64,000 bases of DNA, from assembly GCA_947302655.1 (NCBI GenBank), contig CAMYVW010000001.1, forward strand, positions 404,263-468,262, given 5' to 3'. The position numbers were made by a program, and so were the translations under genes. Origin of the DNA: an uncultured Mycoplasmatota bacterium. GTDB lineage: Bacteria; Bacillota_I; Bacilli_A; RF39; UBA660. Of the stretch, positions 61,670 to 64,000 are shown piece after piece (the first letter of the stretch is position 1; each line of letters opens with the position of its first letter). Under the pieces are notes generated by a model. It saw only the letters and a list, made by a program, of their open reading frames with translations, was not told the DNA's origin and did no database searches.

Positions 61670-61912
61670 TTATTTGTTTTGATTTATAAAACTAATTAGT
61701 TCTGCTTCATTGATATTTAAAATATCACTAACCATATCGCAAAGTTCAAGACTAGATTGTGTTGACCATTTATTTTTTGATAAAAAAAGCCACATATCCT
61801 TAATATCTAAATGTTTTAAACCATGCATTTTTAATTCATTTAATTTAGTATTAAATGCCGGTTTTAAACGATTAAATAATTCGTCAACTGAACTAAATTT
61901 TAATTGTTCCAT
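61670..61912 (-). CDS. ComN-like post-transcriptional regulator
   Basis: The ATG at 61912 has GAGGAATG upstream; the frame is open further but without a ribosome site. The 80-aa protein has ELFNRLKPAFNTKLNELK, GLKHLDIKDMWLFLSKNKW and a helical end, which fits the ComN (YrzD) family that affects mRNA localisation in Bacillus. In Bacillus comN lies near spoVB and relA; here it is between the two, which supports the call. Confidence 0.7.
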   Translation of the reverse strand: MEQLKFSSVDELFNRLKPAFNTKLNELKMHGLKHLDIKDMWLFLSKNKWSTQSSLELCDMVSDILNINEAELISFINQNK

Positions 61913-61985
61913 AAAGCATTCCTCATTAAACATATATCTACTACATATATTATATAACAAACGTATGTAATAATAAAGGTGGAAA

Positions 61986-63293
61986 ATGACAAGGAATAGA
62001 TTTATAAAAAACACTTTTTTCCTTATTTTAGGTGGAATGATAACTAAAATTTTAGGATTTACTATAAAAATACTTTACACAAGATATTTAAAAAGTGATG
62101 GAGTATCACTAATTACATTAGTATTTCCTACATATGCTCTTCTACTTACTATATCAACATTTGCTCTACCACTTGCTATAACAAAACTAATTGCTGAAAA
62201 AAAAGAAAGAAAAAGTAAAATTATATTTTCTTCTTTCTGGATAACAGGAATAATTAATATTGTTTTAACTACAATAGTACTGCTATTTTCAAACTATTAT
62301 GCAGCTAATATTCTTCATGAACCAAGATGTGCTTTTTTAATTAAAATTCTTTGCTTTACTTTACCATTTGTAACAACAACAAGCATAATTAAAGCTTACT
62401 TTTTTGGAATTGAAAATATAAAACCAGTTATATTTTCTAACATATCAGAAGAAATCATTAAATTACTAATGGTCATTATCTTTTTACCAAAGTTTATGAA
62501 TAAAGGTACAATATATGGTGTAACTTTTTATCTTACAATCAACTTTATCTGTGAAATTATGTCATTTATAACATTGTCATTATTTATGCCAAGAAAAATA
62601 AAAATTAAAAACTTGTCCTATAAATATGATCAGAATTGCATTAGTGAAATCTCTAAAATAACTGTCCCTACTCTAGGTAGTAAATTAATTGGAAGTATTG
62701 GATATTTTTTGGAGCCTATTATTTTAACAAATCTTTTAATTATAAAAGGAATTGATGCAAATTACATAAGACTTAACTATGGATATTATCAAGCCTATGC
62801 CATTGCTATACTTACAATACCATCGTTTTTTCTATCAGCTTTATCAAGTAATATAATACCTCTTATAAGTAAAATTAAAATAACACAGAATTACAAAAAA
62901 ATAAAATCATTAACAAAAAGAATAATCACTGTTGTTTTAATATGTGGGATTTTTTATTCTGGAATTCTCTATATTTTTGGGAAAAAAATAATGTATTTAT
63001 TATATAAAAATATAGGTGGTTATAAATATTTAAAAATGCTTCTTCCGTTTTTTATATTCTTTTACCTTGAAAGTCCAATACTATCAATACTTCAAAGCCT
63101 TGATAAAGAGAAAAATATATTTAAAATAACAACATTAGGTATAATTATTAAATATTTTATTTTAACATTTTTAATAATGTTGGGATTTGGTTTTAAAAGC
63201 CTAATAATAAGTGAAATAATTAATATTATTTTTGTTATTTTGTTATGTATTTATTATTTAAATAATTCTTTGTTTTATCCCTCTCAACAATAA
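61986..63293 (+). CDS. SpoVB-like lipid-linked oligosaccharide flippase (MATE/MOP fold)
   Basis: The 435-aa protein has twelve or so hydrophobic helices and opens FIKNTFFLILGGMITKILGF, typical of SpoVB/MurJ-like members of the MOP superfamily (polysaccharide export). AAGGTGG precedes the ATG. It likely flips a lipid-linked precursor, possibly lipid II-related or a surface-polymer unit. It is divergent from comN, as in Bacillus. It is shorter than Bacillus SpoVB (about 518 aa). The gene overlaps the convergent DUF421 gene by 59 nt. Confidence 0.8.
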   Translation: MTRNRFIKNTFFLILGGMITKILGFTIKILYTRYLKSDGVSLITLVFPTYALLLTISTFALPLAITKLIAEKKERKSKIIFSSFWITGIINIVLTTIVLLFSNYYAANILHEPRCAFLIKILCFTLPFVTTTSIIKAYFFGIENIKPVIFSNISEEIIKLLMVIIFLPKFMNKGTIYGVTFYLTINFICEIMSFITLSLFMPRKIKIKNLSYKYDQNCISEISKITVPTLGSKLIGSIGYFLEPIILTNLLIIKGIDANYIRLNYGYYQAYAIAILTIPSFFLSALSSNIIPLISKIKITQNYKKIKSLTKRIITVVLICGIFYSGILYIFGKKIMYLLYKNIGGYKYLKMLLPFFIFFYLESPILSILQSLDKEKNIFKITTLGIIIKYFILTFLIMLGFGFKSLIISEIINIIFVILLCIYYLNNSLFYPSQQ

Positions 63294-63912
63294 AAATTCT
63301 ATTGTCTTTATAAAACCCGTAAAAGACATTTTCAATATCAATACCTTTATTTAAAATCATATTATATAATTCATTTTTCTTAAACGGAACTTTATCAAGA
63401 TATTTTTCTTCTATTTTTCCATCCATTATTAAAGGTAGTGGAAAGACTTTGTTTTTTAATTTGTTATCATATTTAAAGATTGATAATTTTCCATTAGATT
63501 CTAAAAACGCATACTCAACATCTTCAATAGACTTGATACCATTTTGTCTTAAATTTAAAAGTAAATCATCTAGTGTATATCGCTGTTTTAACATCTGATG
63601 ATAATTAATCTTTCCATCGCAAATAATTAATGATGTTCTTCCTTGCACAATTTCTCTAAATATTCTAGATTTAGTAGAAATAAATCCAAATACAACTTCA
63701 ACGATAACTAATAAAAGAATTGGAACCACCGTTAGGATAATTGAATCACCCACATTTTCAATACTAATAGCAACAAGTTCAGCAATAAGAATTGAAACAA
63801 TTAAATCAATTATTCCAAGTTGTCCAACTTCTCTTTTACCCATAAGTCTATAACAAACAGTAACAAAAAAATAAAAAAATAACGTTCTAAAAGAAATAAT
63901 AAATAATTGCAT
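63235..63912 (-). CDS. DUF421 membrane protein (YrbG/YetF family)
   Basis: The 225-aa protein has three N-terminal helices and then a soluble domain. The segment YRLMGKREVGQLGIIDLIVSI, given in parts as YRLMGKREVGQL and IDLIVSI, and the later QGRTSLIICDGKI are DUF421 hallmarks. YrbG lies near spoVB in Bacillus too. The function is unknown. GGTGAT precedes the ATG. Its 3' end lies within the spoVB-like gene. Confidence 0.88.
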   Translation of the reverse strand: MQLFIISFRTLFFYFFVTVCYRLMGKREVGQLGIIDLIVSILIAELVAISIENVGDSIILTVVPILLLVIVEVVFGFISTKSRIFREIVQGRTSLIICDGKINYHQMLKQRYTLDDLLLNLRQNGIKSIEDVEYAFLESNGKLSIFKYDNKLKNKVFPLPLIMDGKIEEKYLDKVPFKKNELYNMILNKGIDIENVFYGFYKDNRIFIVERDKTKNYLNNKYITK

Positions 63913-63987
63913 ATTAAATCACCTACTTATATTATGGGATTAAGAATAATATTTTACTCAAATAATATAATTATATAGGTGATATTA

Positions 63988-64000
63988 TTGAAAAAATTTA
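63988..64000 (+). CDS. Start of a gene cut by the right edge
   Basis: AGGTGAT is followed by TTG and AAAAAATTT, giving MKKF as the first residues of a plus-strand product. A TATAAT lies at 63966-63971. Only four codons are visible. Confidence 0.4.

Noticed and set aside
1-64000. Use of TGA as Trp (mollicute code)
   Set aside because: TGA serves as stop in ATGA overlaps (10894, 33133, 41107) and Trp is coded by TGG throughout.
1-64000. CRISPR array, transposase, integrase or prophage structural genes
   Set aside because: None seen; the only tandem repeat is in the coding tail at 23327 and the only long direct repeat is the terminator pair.
1-64000. tRNA or rRNA genes
   Set aside because: No cloverleaf-like GC-rich blocks with a GTTCGAATC-type T arm were found; the GC-rich islands are the 6S RNA and the T-box.

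Overview
The window is a low-GC, gene-dense stretch of a Bacilli-type Firmicutes chromosome. TGA acts as a stop codon (ATGA overlaps at 10894 and 33133), so the standard bacterial code applies and a code-4 mollicute is unlikely. Promoters are sigma-A type (TTGACA, 17 nt, TATAAT, many with an extended TG). Gene order recalls Bacillus: DUF421 - spoVB - comN - relA, then hisS - aspS, then tcdA - 6S RNA - rarA. Many orphan genes suggest an uncultured gut Bacilli lineage (Erysipelotrichales/RF39-like); that placement is inference.

Region 1 (1-16650) is a cell-surface glycopolymer region. It holds glycosyltransferases, a UDP-galactopyranose-mutase-like flavoprotein, a DUF6020-like membrane protein, a DPM1-like transferase with GtrA, and three striking fusions: a sugar kinase joined to a nucleotidyltransferase, a polymerase-like membrane domain joined to a GT4 transferase, and a CDP-alcohol phosphatidyltransferase joined to an LTA-synthase-like sulfatase domain. 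Two flavoproteins (HI0933 and COG2509 types) lie inside it.

Region 2 (16650-25300) mixes housekeeping (mnmA), small membrane proteins and the operon lemA - DUF2207 - radical SAM/SPASM. The DUF2207 protein ends in three CSSCGGG repeats, and the radical SAM gene starts inside the codons of that tail. This is the best candidate for an undescribed modification system.

Region 3 (25300-36500) holds an island of orphan genes, many with arginine/lysine-rich C-terminal tails, a ZIP transporter, rarA and gpsA. It also contains a small regulon: four promoters with nearly the same -35/spacer/-10 (TTGACA, then TGTTCGAT in the spacer) that drive a 40-aa protein, a divergent sigma-70 factor, and two operons each led by a homologous 25-26-aa hydrophobic peptide.

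Region 4 (36500-48360) carries three ABC transporters with fused ATPase and permease domains, tcdA, the likely 6S RNA, a HerA-like ATPase and two orphans. Region 5 (48500-55960) is a T-box-controlled operon hisS - aspS (archaeal type) - asnS - gatC - gatA - gatB. Region 6 (55977-64000) holds three orphans (one with HEFTH), a RelA whose hydrolase site is degenerate, a ComN-like regulator, a SpoVB-like flippase and a DUF421 protein. I saw no tRNA, rRNA, CRISPR array, transposase or clear prophage.
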